Shown in pieces: positions 33,191 to 41,601 of a stretch of 64,000 bases of DNA (its first letter is position 1; every line of letters starts with the position of its first letter). The notes under the pieces are model-generated. The model was not told the DNA's origin. It ran no database searches and saw only the letters and a list, made by a program, of their open reading frames with translations. The stretch is from Variovorax dokdonensis (GTDB taxonomy: Bacteria; Pseudomonadota; Gammaproteobacteria; Burkholderiales; Burkholderiaceae_C). The position numbers were made by a program, and so were the translations under genes. The stretch spans positions 124,001 to 188,000 of the forward strand of contig NZ_JASZYV010000006.1 of the NCBI RefSeq assembly GCF_030316895.1. Reading direction: 5' to 3'.

Positions 33191-34147
33191 ATGAACGCTC
33201 GAACCGCACCCGAACTGCTCGAACCCATTGCGACGGACTCGGTCAATCGACTGTCCAACGCCCACCTGGACGCGCTGGAAGAAGAAGCGATCTTCGTCCT
33301 GCGCGAAGTCGCCGCTGCCTTCGAGCGCCCTGCGTTGCTCTTCTCGGGCGGCAAAGACTCGCTGGTGCTGCTCAAGTGCGCCGAGAAGGCCTTCGGCGCG
33401 GGCCGGTTGCCTTATCCGCTGCTGATGATCGACACGGGCCACAACTTCCCCGAAGTGACGCAGTTTCGCGACCAGCGAGCCCGCGAGCTTGGCGCCGAAC
33501 TCATCGTGCGCAACGTCGAAGACTCGATGAAGCGAGGCACGGTGCGACTGGCGCATCCGGGCGAGTCGCGCAACGTGCACCAGTCCGTGACGCTGCTGGA
33601 GGCGATTGAAGAATTCCAGTTCGACGCGCTCATCGGCGGCGCCCGCCGCGACGAAGAAAAGGCACGCGCCAAGGAGCGCTTCTTTTCGCACCGCGACAGC
33701 TTCGGCCAATGGCAACCGAAGGACCAGCGCCCGGAACTGTGGACCTTGTTCAACACGCGCCATGCGCCGGGCGAGCACTTCCGCGTCTTTCCGATCTCGA
33801 ACTGGACCGAGCTCGACGTCTGGCAGTACATCGCACGCGAACACGTCGCACTGCCGTCCATCTACTACACCCATCGCCGCGATGTCGTGGAACGCCGTGG
33901 CCTGCTGGTGCCGGTCACCGAGCTCACGCCGCCTCGCGAGGGCGAGCAGGTCGAGCAGCGCGACGTGCGGTTCCGCACGGTGGGCGACATCACCTGCACC
34001 TGCCCCGTCGAGAGCCTGGCAGCCAACGCCGGTGAGGTGGTGATCGAGACCTTGGTGGCGGAAGTCAGCGAACGCGGCGCGACGCGGATGGACGACAAGA
34101 CCTCCGACGCCTCGATGGAAAAACGGAAAAAAGACGGGTACTTCTGA
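33191..34147 (+). CDS. cysD: Sulfate adenylyltransferase subunit 2 CysD
   Basis: A 318-residue ATP pyrophosphatase-type enzyme joining sulfate to AMP to form APS, working with the GTPase CysN. The PP-loop is SGGKDS (52-57). Other family marks are HNFPEVTQFRD, GARRDEEKARAKER and the C-terminal MEKRKKDGYF. The start at 33191 is 29 bases after cysH. The longer frame from 33041 would overlap cysH and lacks support. Confidence 0.96.
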   Translation: MNARTAPELLEPIATDSVNRLSNAHLDALEEEAIFVLREVAAAFERPALLFSGGKDSLVLLKCAEKAFGAGRLPYPLLMIDTGHNFPEVTQFRDQRARELGAELIVRNVEDSMKRGTVRLAHPGESRNVHQSVTLLEAIEEFQFDALIGGARRDEEKARAKERFFSHRDSFGQWQPKDQRPELWTLFNTRHAPGEHFRVFPISNWTELDVWQYIAREHVALPSIYYTHRRDVVERRGLLVPVTELTPPREGEQVEQRDVRFRTVGDITCTCPVESLAANAGEVVIETLVAEVSERGATRMDDKTSDASMEKRKKDGYF

Positions 34148-34158
34148 ACCCCTTGAAC

Positions 34159-35481
34159 ATGACCACTGTTGAAACTCAAGAGCGCACAACGAGCGCGGCG
34201 CACGACGGCGACACGGGGACGGCCCTTCGCTTCATCACCTGCGGCAGCGTCGACGACGGCAAGAGCACGTTGATCGGTCGTCTGCTGGTGGACAGCAAGG
34301 CCGTGCTGCAGGACCAACTGGCCGGCGTACAGCGCGGGGGCACGCATGACCTGGCACTGCTGACCGACGGCCTGTCGGCAGAGCGCGAACAAGGCATCAC
34401 GATCGACGTCGCCTACCGCTACTTCTCGACCGCCAAGCGGAAGTTCATCATCGGCGACGCGCCCGGCCACGAGCAATACACCCGCAACATGGTCACCGCC
34501 GCATCCAGCGCCGACGCGGCGGTGGTGCTGGTCGATGCGACCAAGCTGCCCTGGGCGAAGAATGCGAACGCCGCCGAGCCCGCCGAACTGCTGCTGCAGA
34601 CCCGCCGCCATACGCTTCTGGCGCATCTGCTGCGCGTGCAGTCGATCGTGTTCGCCGTCAACAAGCTTGACGCGGTCGATGACGCCACAGGCGCGTTCGA
34701 ACGCATCTCGGCCGCACTGCGCGCTTTTGCCGAGGCGGCCGGCGTGCAGGTCACGGCCATCGTCCCGATTTCCGCGCTGGAAGGCTGGAACGTGGCCGAG
34801 AAGCGCGCCGATTGGTGCGGCTACACCGGTCCCGGCCTGCTGGAACTGCTGGAGTCGCTGCCCGTCACCGCCCCCGATCAGGCCGTGCCCTTCGCCTTTC
34901 CGGTGCAATGGGTCGAGAAATTCTCGTCGTCGTCCGACACGTCGCAGGGTCGGCGGGTGTTCTGGGGCCGCGTCGGCAGCGGCCAGGTCGAGGCCGGCCA
35001 GGCCGTCGAAATCCTGCCCGGCGGCCAGACCGCCACGGTGGCGCAAGTGCTGGACCATGCCCGCCAGCCGGGGCCGGTGGGCGCAGGCCGCAGTGCCGGC
35101 ATCGTGCTCGACCGCGAAGTCGACGTCTCGCGCGGCGACTGGCTGCTTGCGCCCGGCGTGGTGGAGCCCGTGCGCGAGCTGAAAGCGACCATCGCCTGGC
35201 TGGACGACGAGCCGCTCGTGGCCGGGCGCGTCTATTGGGCGCTGCAAGGCCACCGCTGGGTCAAGGCCAAGGTGCAGCGCGTCACGGGCCGCATCCACAT
35301 CGGCACGCTCGAAACCGAGGCGGCAGACAGGCTCGAAGCCAATGCCATCGGCGAGGTTGTGCTCGCACTGCAGCAACCGCTGGCCGTGCTGCCGTATGCG
35401 CAATCGCGCAGCCTGGGCGCCCTTGTTCTCGTCGACACCGCATCGCACCGGACCGCCGGGGCGGTGCTGGCCAAAGCCTGA
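34159..35481 (+). CDS. cysN: Sulfate adenylyltransferase subunit 1 CysN
   Basis: A 440-residue GTPase of the EF-Tu family that drives APS synthesis by CysD. G1 is GSVDDGKST (29-37), G3 is DAPGHEQYTRNM and G4 is NKLD. Beta-barrel domains follow. A TTG two codons upstream (34153) is an alternative start; neither has a clear ribosome site, so coupling to cysD is likely. There is no C-terminal APS kinase (CysC) domain, which matters for CysH substrate choice. Confidence 0.95.
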   Translation: MTTVETQERTTSAAHDGDTGTALRFITCGSVDDGKSTLIGRLLVDSKAVLQDQLAGVQRGGTHDLALLTDGLSAEREQGITIDVAYRYFSTAKRKFIIGDAPGHEQYTRNMVTAASSADAAVVLVDATKLPWAKNANAAEPAELLLQTRRHTLLAHLLRVQSIVFAVNKLDAVDDATGAFERISAALRAFAEAAGVQVTAIVPISALEGWNVAEKRADWCGYTGPGLLELLESLPVTAPDQAVPFAFPVQWVEKFSSSSDTSQGRRVFWGRVGSGQVEAGQAVEILPGGQTATVAQVLDHARQPGPVGAGRSAGIVLDREVDVSRGDWLLAPGVVEPVRELKATIAWLDDEPLVAGRVYWALQGHRWVKAKVQRVTGRIHIGTLETEAADRLEANAIGEVVLALQQPLAVLPYAQSRSLGALVLVDTASHRTAGAVLAKA

Positions 35482-35550
35482 CTCCAGCCTGTGTCTTCAT
35501 GGGCCGACGCGGCCCTGAAGGCGCAATCAACATCAAGTACGTACAATTAA

Positions 35551-35570
35551 GGGTTTCCCGAATGAAACCC
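35551..35570 (+). promoter_or_regulatory. Leader hairpin before fdxA
   Basis: A perfect seven-base stem, GGGTTTC (35551-35557) with GAAACCC (35564-35570), around a six-base loop ends 14 bases before the fdxA ATG. A TACAAT hexamer (35542-35547) just upstream could be a minus-10. The hairpin lacks a T run, so it is not a terminator. An eight-codon open frame (35562-35588) starts in the loop and its stop overlaps the fdxA start (ATGA). Confidence 0.45.
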
Positions 35571-35584
35571 ACTCTCGAAGTCCA

Positions 35585-35914
35585 ATGACCCACGTCGTCT
35601 CCGAATCGTGCATCCGCTGCAAATACACCGACTGCGTCGACGTCTGTCCGGTGGACTGCTTCCGCGAAGGCCCGAACATGCTCGTCATCGATCCTGACGA
35701 ATGCATCGATTGCGCAGTGTGCATCCCCGAGTGCCCGGTCAACGCGATCTACGCCGAGGAAGACCTGCCGGCCGAGCAGCTCGCCTTCATCAAACTCAAC
35801 GCCGAACTGGCCCAGGCCGACGGCTGGAAGAGCATCACCAAGCGCAAGGCCGCGCTGCCTGATGCCGATGACTGGAAAGACAAGACCGGCAAGATCTCCG
35901 AGCTGGTCCGCTGA
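35585..35914 (+). CDS. fdxA: 7Fe ferredoxin FdxA
   Basis: A 109-residue ferredoxin of the Azotobacter type with one [3Fe-4S] and one [4Fe-4S] cluster. By family pattern Cys9, Cys17 and Cys50 hold the 3Fe cluster, and Cys21, Cys40, Cys43 and Cys46 the 4Fe cluster. The C-terminal extension (about 60-109) is usual for this class. It lies between cysN and a ferredoxin-NADP reductase, so it is the probable electron carrier to CysI. Confidence 0.96.
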   Translation: MTHVVSESCIRCKYTDCVDVCPVDCFREGPNMLVIDPDECIDCAVCIPECPVNAIYAEEDLPAEQLAFIKLNAELAQADGWKSITKRKAALPDADDWKDKTGKISELVR

Positions 35915-35934
35915 CGCCTCCTTCGCCCACGCCG

Positions 35935-36963
35935 ATGAGCCTTGCGCCGATCGAGTGTGATGCGCTGGTCGTCGGGGCCGGTCCGGTCGGCCTGTTCCAG
36001 GTCTTCCAGCTCGGCCTGCTCGAAATCTCCTGCCACGTCGTCGATGCACGTCCGTCGGCAGGGGGACAGTGCTCGCAGCTGTACGGCGACAAGCCCATCT
36101 ACGACATTCCCGGCACGCCCGTGACCACCGGCACCGGCCTGGTGGAATCGCTTCTGCGTCAGGTCGAGCCTTTCGCGCCCCATTTCCATTTCGGGCAGCA
36201 GGTGTCCACGCTCGAACGGCAGGACGACGGACGCCTTCTGCTGGGCACCTCGCGTGGCCAGTCATTTCTGGCGCGCACCGTCTACATCGCCGCTGGCGTC
36301 GGCGCATTTCTGCCGCGCCACATCGCCCTGCCGGGCCTGCCCGACTTCGAGGGCACGCGCCTTTTCTATCACCCCGAATCGCTGGAGCGCTTCGCTGGCC
36401 AGACGGTCGTCGTCCAGGGCGGCGACGACGAGGCCTTGGCTGCGGCGCTCGCGCTGGTGGATCGGGCCGCGCAGGTGACGCTCGTCCATCGGCGCGATGT
36501 GTTCCAGGCCGACGAGACACTGCAGGCGCAGGTGCGCGCGGCCATCCGTGCGGGCCAGATCAAGCTGGTCATCGGCCAACCCTCGGCGTTCGATGCACAT
36601 CGGATGCAGCTCGAAACGCCCGAAGGTGCGTCGCTGCATCTCGAGCTCGATGCCTGGCTTGCCTATCCGGGCATTTCGCCGCGGCTCGGGCCCATTGCCG
36701 ACTGGGGCCTGCAGCTCGCCCGAAAGCAAGTGCCGGTGGACACGGAACGCTTCCAGACCTGCGAGCCGGGCGTGTTCGCCGTCGGCGACGTCAACACTTA
36801 TCCGGGCAAGAAGAAGCTGATCGTCTGCGGCTTTCATGAAGCCACGCTGGCCGCCTGGGCCGGCGCAGCCATCGTCTTTCCGGACAAGGCGATTCCACTT
36901 CAGTACACGACCACCAGCACTCGCCTGCACGAGCTGCTGGGCGTCGATCACCCGGTCCGCTGA
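35935..36963 (+). CDS. Ferredoxin-NADP(+) reductase, thioredoxin-reductase-like
   Basis: A 342-residue FAD/NAD(P)H oxidoreductase. The FAD motif is VGAGPVG (13-19), followed by PSAGGQCSQLYGDKPIYDIPG, the hallmark of the YumC-type ferredoxin reductases. There is no redox-active CxxC, which excludes thioredoxin reductase. The NADPH-site segment reads GGDDEALAAAL where GGGDSA is usual, a mild deviation. The C-terminal FAVGDVNTYPGKKKLI is normal. Placed 20 bases after fdxA, it probably reduces that ferredoxin for sulfite reduction. Confidence 0.88.
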   Translation: MSLAPIECDALVVGAGPVGLFQVFQLGLLEISCHVVDARPSAGGQCSQLYGDKPIYDIPGTPVTTGTGLVESLLRQVEPFAPHFHFGQQVSTLERQDDGRLLLGTSRGQSFLARTVYIAAGVGAFLPRHIALPGLPDFEGTRLFYHPESLERFAGQTVVVQGGDDEALAAALALVDRAAQVTLVHRRDVFQADETLQAQVRAAIRAGQIKLVIGQPSAFDAHRMQLETPEGASLHLELDAWLAYPGISPRLGPIADWGLQLARKQVPVDTERFQTCEPGVFAVGDVNTYPGKKKLIVCGFHEATLAAWAGAAIVFPDKAIPLQYTTTSTRLHELLGVDHPVR

Positions 36964-37036
36964 ACGCCCCTTGCGCCCTTGCAGGCGCTTGTCCGAAGTC
37001 AAGGCGGGCGCCCGGTGGCCGCCCTACAATAGACGC

Positions 37037-37135
37037 TCTCTCGCTAGGGGTGCCGGGCCTTCTCCGAAGGCCGGCTGAGATCAAACCCTTTGAACCTGAA
37101 TGAGGTAATCCTCGCGCAGGGAAGCTGGTGCCCCG
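37037..37135 (+). promoter_or_regulatory. TPP riboswitch (THI element)
   Basis: The conserved parts of the thiamine-pyrophosphate aptamer are all present: CUAGGGGUGCC opening, the CUGAGA core (37074-37079), ACCCUUUGAACCUGAU-like core (about 37085-37100) and the closing GGGAAGCUGG. A TACAAT minus-10 (37025-37030) lies just upstream. The aptamer ends about 65 bases before cytX, whose expression should be shut off when TPP is abundant. No clear intrinsic terminator follows, so translational control is more likely. Confidence 0.95.
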
Positions 37136-37200
37136 CCTGCGCTCCTGGAGTTGCAGGCCCACCTTGCCCACCTGCCAAACATTTGCACAGAGGCAACTGA

Positions 37201-38550
37201 ATGGCATCGAACACATCTTCCTCCCTCCCCTCCGGCAACGCCGCGGCGCCCGCCAACGAGGCATTGACGCCACTGTCCGACGAGGCCAGGGTCTTTCGCT
37301 GGAACGACCACCTGTCGCTGTGGTTCAGCCTTGGCGTGGGCTTGCTGGTCATGCAGGTCGGCGCCTATCTGGTGCCGGCCGTCGGCACGCGCGACGCCGC
37401 CATCGCGATCGTTCTGGGTTCATGCATCGGCGCGGGGTTGCTGGCATGGACGGCGCACATCGGCTGCCAGAGCGGCCTGGCCAGCGCGGGCCTGATGCAC
37501 CGCACCTATGGCAGCGCCTTCGCTCGCCTGCCCGTCGTACTCAACATCGTGCAGCTTGTCGGCTGGACCACCTTCGAACTGGTGGTGATGCGCGAAGGCA
37601 CCCAGGCCATCGCCAAGCAGGCATTCGGCATCGCGGCCGACGGCATGGCCGGCGTGGTGATCACGACGGCCATCTGGGGCGCGGTGCTGCTGGCGCTGCT
37701 TTCGGGAACGATGGTGGGACTGGTGCGGCGCTTCGTCAGCCGCTTCGGGTTGCCGCTCGTCGTGCTCTCTCTGATCTGGTTGACGTGGCAATTCGCGGTC
37801 CACGCACATGCCAAGGGTCTGGACGCCTTCTGGTCGCGGCCGGGCGATGGTTCGATGGGCCTGTTCAGCGCGCTGGACCTGGTGATTGCCATGCCGGTGT
37901 CCTGGTTGCCGCTGGTGGCCGACTACGCGCGACACGGGCGGCGTGGCGCCGGCGGCGGCGCCTTTGCAGGCACGTGGCTCGGCTATGCGGTGGCCAACAT
38001 CTGGTGCTACGGGCTCGGCGTGCTGGTGGTCAGCGTGGCCGAGCCGGGCACCTCGCTGGTGACGGCGCTGCTGCTGGCGCAGGGCGGCCTGCTCGCGCTG
38101 GGGCTCATCCTCGTCGACGAACTCGACAACGCCTATGGCGACGTCTATTCAGGCTCGGTCAGTGCGCACAGCCTGAAGCCGGGCTGGAGCGTTCGCCGCT
38201 GGGGGCTGGCAATCGCCGTGCTGTGCATCCTGCTGGCGCTGGTGCTGCCGATGCACAGCCTCGAGCCCTTCCTTCTGATGCTCAGTTCGGTGTTCGTGCC
38301 ACTCTATGGCGTGATCCTGGGACGCATGGGCACCGGGCAAGGCTGGGCGAATGCGACTTCGCGCAGCGTCGACTGGAGCGCGGCGCTCATCTGGATTTCG
38401 GGCATTGCCGTCTACCACTTGTGTGGGCAGTTGGCACCGCAGTGGGGCAGCGCCCTGCCGGCGCTCGCATTGACCTTCGTGCTGGCGAGAGCTAGTCGCC
38501 CGTCGTCAGCGGCAGGCGGTGCATCGGCACTGGCGCAAAACCGTGGTTGA
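37201..38550 (+). CDS. cytX: Putative hydroxymethylpyrimidine transporter CytX
   Basis: A 449-residue membrane protein of the nucleobase:cation symporter-1 (cytosine permease) family with about 12 helices. Specificity for the thiamine precursor hydroxymethylpyrimidine is inferred from the TPP riboswitch in its leader and adjacency to thiD, the kinase for that compound. The 3' end overlaps the convergent thiD gene by 59 bases. No terminator is visible between it and thiOSGE beyond thiD. Confidence 0.88.
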   Translation: MASNTSSSLPSGNAAAPANEALTPLSDEARVFRWNDHLSLWFSLGVGLLVMQVGAYLVPAVGTRDAAIAIVLGSCIGAGLLAWTAHIGCQSGLASAGLMHRTYGSAFARLPVVLNIVQLVGWTTFELVVMREGTQAIAKQAFGIAADGMAGVVITTAIWGAVLLALLSGTMVGLVRRFVSRFGLPLVVLSLIWLTWQFAVHAHAKGLDAFWSRPGDGSMGLFSALDLVIAMPVSWLPLVADYARHGRRGAGGGAFAGTWLGYAVANIWCYGLGVLVVSVAEPGTSLVTALLLAQGGLLALGLILVDELDNAYGDVYSGSVSAHSLKPGWSVRRWGLAIAVLCILLALVLPMHSLEPFLLMLSSVFVPLYGVILGRMGTGQGWANATSRSVDWSAALIWISGIAVYHLCGQLAPQWGSALPALALTFVLARASRPSSAAGGASALAQNRG

Positions 38551-39361
38551 GCGGACCGTGGCCGTGTCCCACCTGCACCTGCGCACCGGCCTGCATGGCC
38601 GAAACGATGTAGGTGCGTGCGCGCTGAACGGCTTGCTCCAGCGGCAAGCCCAACGCGAGGTGGGCGGCGATGGCCGACGAAAGCGTGCAGCCGGTACCGT
38701 GCAGGTTTCGGCTGTGAATGCGCGCCGAGGACAGACGCAAGGTCTGGCCGCCGCGACCGGCCAGCAGATCGACCACCTCTTCGCCCGGCAGGTGTCCGCC
38801 CTTGAGCAGCACGTGGTTCGCGCCCAGTTCCAGCAACTCAGCGGCCGCGCCATCAAGGGCCTCCACGCCATCGATGGGCCGCCCGATCAGCAGGGCTGCT
38901 TCGTCCAGGTTCGGCGTCACCACGACCGCACGGGGGAAAAGCTCGCGCACCAGCACGCTCACCGTCTGCTCGGCGATCAGCCGGTCGCCGCTCGTGGCGA
39001 CCATCACGGGGTCGAGCACGACGTTAGGAAGTCGGTAGTGATCGATGGCCCACGCCACCACTTCGACCACCTCGGGCGCATGCAGCATGCCGAGCTTGAC
39101 GGCATCCACGCCGATGTCTTCCACCACCGCCTGGATCTGGGCCTTGAGGAATTCGGGTGGCACGGCATGGATGCCCGTCACACCACGCGTGTTCTGCGCC
39201 GTGAGCGCGGTGATGGCGCTCATGCCGTAGCAGCCCAGGGCCGCGAAGGTCTTGAGATCGGCCTGGATGCCGGCCCCGCCACCGCTGTCCGAACCGGCAA
39301 TGGTCAGGACGCGGGCATAGCGCGCACCTTGCGGCGCGTCGGTGTGGTTGGTGCTGCTCAT
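38492..39361 (-). CDS. thiD: Hydroxymethylpyrimidine/phosphomethylpyrimidine kinase ThiD
   Basis: A 289-residue ribokinase-fold enzyme phosphorylating HMP twice for thiamine synthesis. Marks are TIAGSDSGGGAGIQADLKTF near the N-terminus, DPVMVATSGDRL, and the C-terminal anion hole GTGCTLSSAIAAHLALG. The frame remains open to 39940, but MSSTNHTD at 39361 gives the family length. It is the only thiamine gene on the minus strand, divergent from thiO (59-base gap) and convergent with cytX. Confidence 0.94.
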   Translation of the reverse strand: MSSTNHTDAPQGARYARVLTIAGSDSGGGAGIQADLKTFAALGCYGMSAITALTAQNTRGVTGIHAVPPEFLKAQIQAVVEDIGVDAVKLGMLHAPEVVEVVAWAIDHYRLPNVVLDPVMVATSGDRLIAEQTVSVLVRELFPRAVVVTPNLDEAALLIGRPIDGVEALDGAAAELLELGANHVLLKGGHLPGEEVVDLLAGRGGQTLRLSSARIHSRNLHGTGCTLSSAIAAHLALGLPLEQAVQRARTYIVSAMQAGAQVQVGHGHGPLNHGFAPVPMHRLPLTTGD

Positions 39362-39420
39362 GAACAAAATTATCTGCCACCCGCGCCCCAGCCATCTTCG
39401 AAGCGCCTCCCCGCCCTCCA

Positions 39421-40578
39421 ATGCCTGAACCGATGAAGTCCGCCGATCTGCCGTTGCGCACCGCCGCCGTTCTTGGTGGCGGGCTGATGGGTCGCCTGCT
39501 CGCGCTCGAACTGGCCCATGCCGGATGCCAGGTCGACCTGTTCGAAGCCGGCAGTGCCGATGCCGAAGGTGCCGCCGCGCGCGTGGCCGCTGCCATGCTC
39601 GCGCCCCTGGCCGAATCCGCCGTCGCGCCGGCGCCGCTGGTGCGAATGGGGCACCACGCCCTCGACCGCTGGCCGCAGCTTCTGGCCCGGCTGAGCGAGC
39701 CGGTCTTCTTCCAACGAGAAGGCACGCTGGTGCTGTGGCACCGCCAGGACACGGCCGAAGCGCAGCGCTTGGCCCGGGTGCTCGAATCGACCGCCCGCGC
39801 CGTGCCCGAACTGCCCGCCATGCAGCAAATCGACAGTGCAGGCATCGCCAGCCTCGAGCCGTCGCTGGGGCAGCGCTTTGCGCGCGGCCTCTTCCTTCCG
39901 GGCGAGGGGCAGCTCGACAACCGGGCGCTGCTTGCCACATTGCTCGCGACGCTGCAGGCGAGCGCGAACGTGCGCCTGCACTGGCACAGCGCGCGATCGC
40001 CCGACGAATTCAGCCCCGGTGCCCCAGGCCAGCCGGACTGGGTCTTCGACTGCAGGGGCCTGGGCGCCAAGCCCCAATGGAATACGTTGCGTGGCGTGCG
40101 CGGCGAAGTGATCCGCGTGCATGCGCCCGAGGTCGGCCTGTCGCGCCCCACCCGCCTGGTGCACCCGCGCTATCCGCTCTACATCGCGCCCAAGCCCGAG
40201 GGCGTCTTCGTCATCGGCGCCACCGAGATCGAATCGGAGGACCGCTCCGCAGCCAGCGTACGCTCGACGCTGGAATTGCTCAGTGCCGCCTACGCAGTGC
40301 ACAGCGGCTTCGCGGAGGCCCGCATCATCGAGATCGCCACCCAATGCCGGCCCACGCTGGCCGACAACCTTCCAGCCATCCGTCAGCCTCGGCCGCGCGT
40401 GATGCAAATCAACGGTCTTTACCGACACGGTTTCATGATCGCGCCTGCGATGCTGGACGTCGCCATGCAACTGCTGCGCGACGGCCATTCACCGCTGGCC
40501 ACCCAATTCGGCCTGCCCGCCCTGTCCTGCCTCGACGCCGATGCGGCAGCGGCCATCGAAAGCACCATCCATCCATGA
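39421..40578 (+). CDS. thiO: Glycine oxidase-like FAD oxidoreductase ThiO
   Basis: A 385-residue DAO-family flavoenzyme. The Rossmann motif is VLGGGLMGRLLALELA near residues 18-33. ThiO oxidises glycine to the imine used for the thiazole ring. It is followed with a four-base overlap by thiS and then thiG, the expected aerobic thiazole pathway. An internal ATG five codons in is an alternative start. No TPP aptamer lies in the 59 bases before it. Confidence 0.92.
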   Translation: MPEPMKSADLPLRTAAVLGGGLMGRLLALELAHAGCQVDLFEAGSADAEGAAARVAAAMLAPLAESAVAPAPLVRMGHHALDRWPQLLARLSEPVFFQREGTLVLWHRQDTAEAQRLARVLESTARAVPELPAMQQIDSAGIASLEPSLGQRFARGLFLPGEGQLDNRALLATLLATLQASANVRLHWHSARSPDEFSPGAPGQPDWVFDCRGLGAKPQWNTLRGVRGEVIRVHAPEVGLSRPTRLVHPRYPLYIAPKPEGVFVIGATEIESEDRSAASVRSTLELLSAAYAVHSGFAEARIIEIATQCRPTLADNLPAIRQPRPRVMQINGLYRHGFMIAPAMLDVAMQLLRDGHSPLATQFGLPALSCLDADAAAAIESTIHP

Positions 40579-40772
40579 AGGTCCTGATCAACGACACCCC
40601 GCATGAGCTGGCAGCCACGGCCCGCCTGCCCGATGCCCTGGCCGCCATCGAGGCCAAGCCACCCTTTGCGGTGGCGATCAACAAGGAGTTCGTTCCGCGC
40701 TCGCAGTACGCCGAACGAGCGCTGCAAGCCGACGACCGCATCGAAGTGATCCGCCCCGTGACGGGCGGCTGA
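40575..40772 (+). CDS. thiS: Sulfur carrier protein ThiS
   Basis: A 65-residue ubiquitin-like protein ending in the required Gly-Gly, which is converted to a thiocarboxylate and donates sulfur to thiazole. The start overlaps the thiO stop (ATGA). The opening [12 protein letters not shown] and the end [11 protein letters not shown] are family-typical. The adenylating partner thiF is not in the window. Confidence 0.93.
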   Translation: MKVLINDTPHELAATARLPDALAAIEAKPPFAVAINKEFVPRSQYAERALQADDRIEVIRPVTGG

Positions 40773-40776
40773 ATCC

Positions 40777-41601
40777 ATGACCACCACGCCCATCGACCAG
40801 ACTGCCGACGAACTCGTCCTCTACGGCCAGCGCTTCAAGAGCCGCCTGTTGCTCGGCACAGCCCGCTATCCTTCGCCCGACGTGATGGAAGCGGCCGTGC
40901 GCCGTGCGCAGCCGGCCATGCTCACGGCCTCGCTGCGGCGCCAGACGGCCGGCCCGGGCACACCGGCCACCGACAACGGCTTCTGGGACATGCTGGGCCA
41001 GCTCAAGGTGCCGGTGCTGCCCAATACGGCGGGCTGCCACAGCATCGACGAAGTGGTCGCGACCGCGCAGATGGCGCGCGAGCTGTTCGACACCCCCTGG
41101 ATCAAGCTCGAACTGATCGGCGACGACTACACCTTGCAACCCGACACGCTGCAGTTGGTGCAGGCGGCAGACATCCTCTTGCGCGACGGCTTCCAGGTGC
41201 TGCCCTATTGCACCGAGGACCTGGTGCTCTGCCAGCGCCTGGTCGACGTCGGCTGCCAGGCGGTCATGCCGTGGGCGGCGCCGATCGGCACGGGCCGAGG
41301 CCCCGTGAATCCCTACGCGATGCGCCTGCTGAGAGAACGACTGTCGGTGCCGCTGCTGGTCGACGCCGGGCTGGGCCTGCCCTCGCATGCTTGCCAAGTG
41401 ATGGAATGGGGCTACGACGGCGTGCTGCTCAACACCGCCGTCGCGTTGGCCCAGGACCCGGTGGCCATGGCCGGCGCCTTCGCAGACGCGGTGGCGGCCG
41501 GCCGCGCAGCCTACCTCGCCGGCGCCATGGCACCGCAGGAATCCGCTCAACCCAGCACCCCCGTTCTTGGCACCCCTTTCTGGCACCACGGCAATGACTG
41601 A
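40777..41601 (+). CDS. thiG: Thiazole synthase ThiG
   Basis: A 274-residue TIM-barrel enzyme combining deoxyxylulose phosphate, dehydroglycine and ThiS-thiocarboxylate. The Schiff-base lysine lies in WIKLELIGD (Lys110). Phosphate-binding motifs [13 protein letters not shown] and [10 protein letters not shown] are intact. The start is four bases after thiS. The stop overlaps the start of thiE by eight bases. Confidence 0.96.
   Translation: MTTTPIDQTADELVLYGQRFKSRLLLGTARYPSPDVMEAAVRRAQPAMLTASLRRQTAGPGTPATDNGFWDMLGQLKVPVLPNTAGCHSIDEVVATAQMARELFDTPWIKLELIGDDYTLQPDTLQLVQAADILLRDGFQVLPYCTEDLVLCQRLVDVGCQAVMPWAAPIGTGRGPVNPYAMRLLRERLSVPLLVDAGLGLPSHACQVMEWGYDGVLLNTAVALAQDPVAMAGAFADAVAAGRAAYLAGAMAPQESAQPSTPVLGTPFWHHGND

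Noticed and set aside
35935-36963. Thioredoxin reductase assignment
   Set aside because: The redox-active CxxC is absent and the N-terminal pattern fits YumC-type ferredoxin reductases.
39362-39420. A second TPP riboswitch before thiO
   Set aside because: The 59-base gap is too short for the aptamer and lacks the CUGAGA and ACCUGAU cores.
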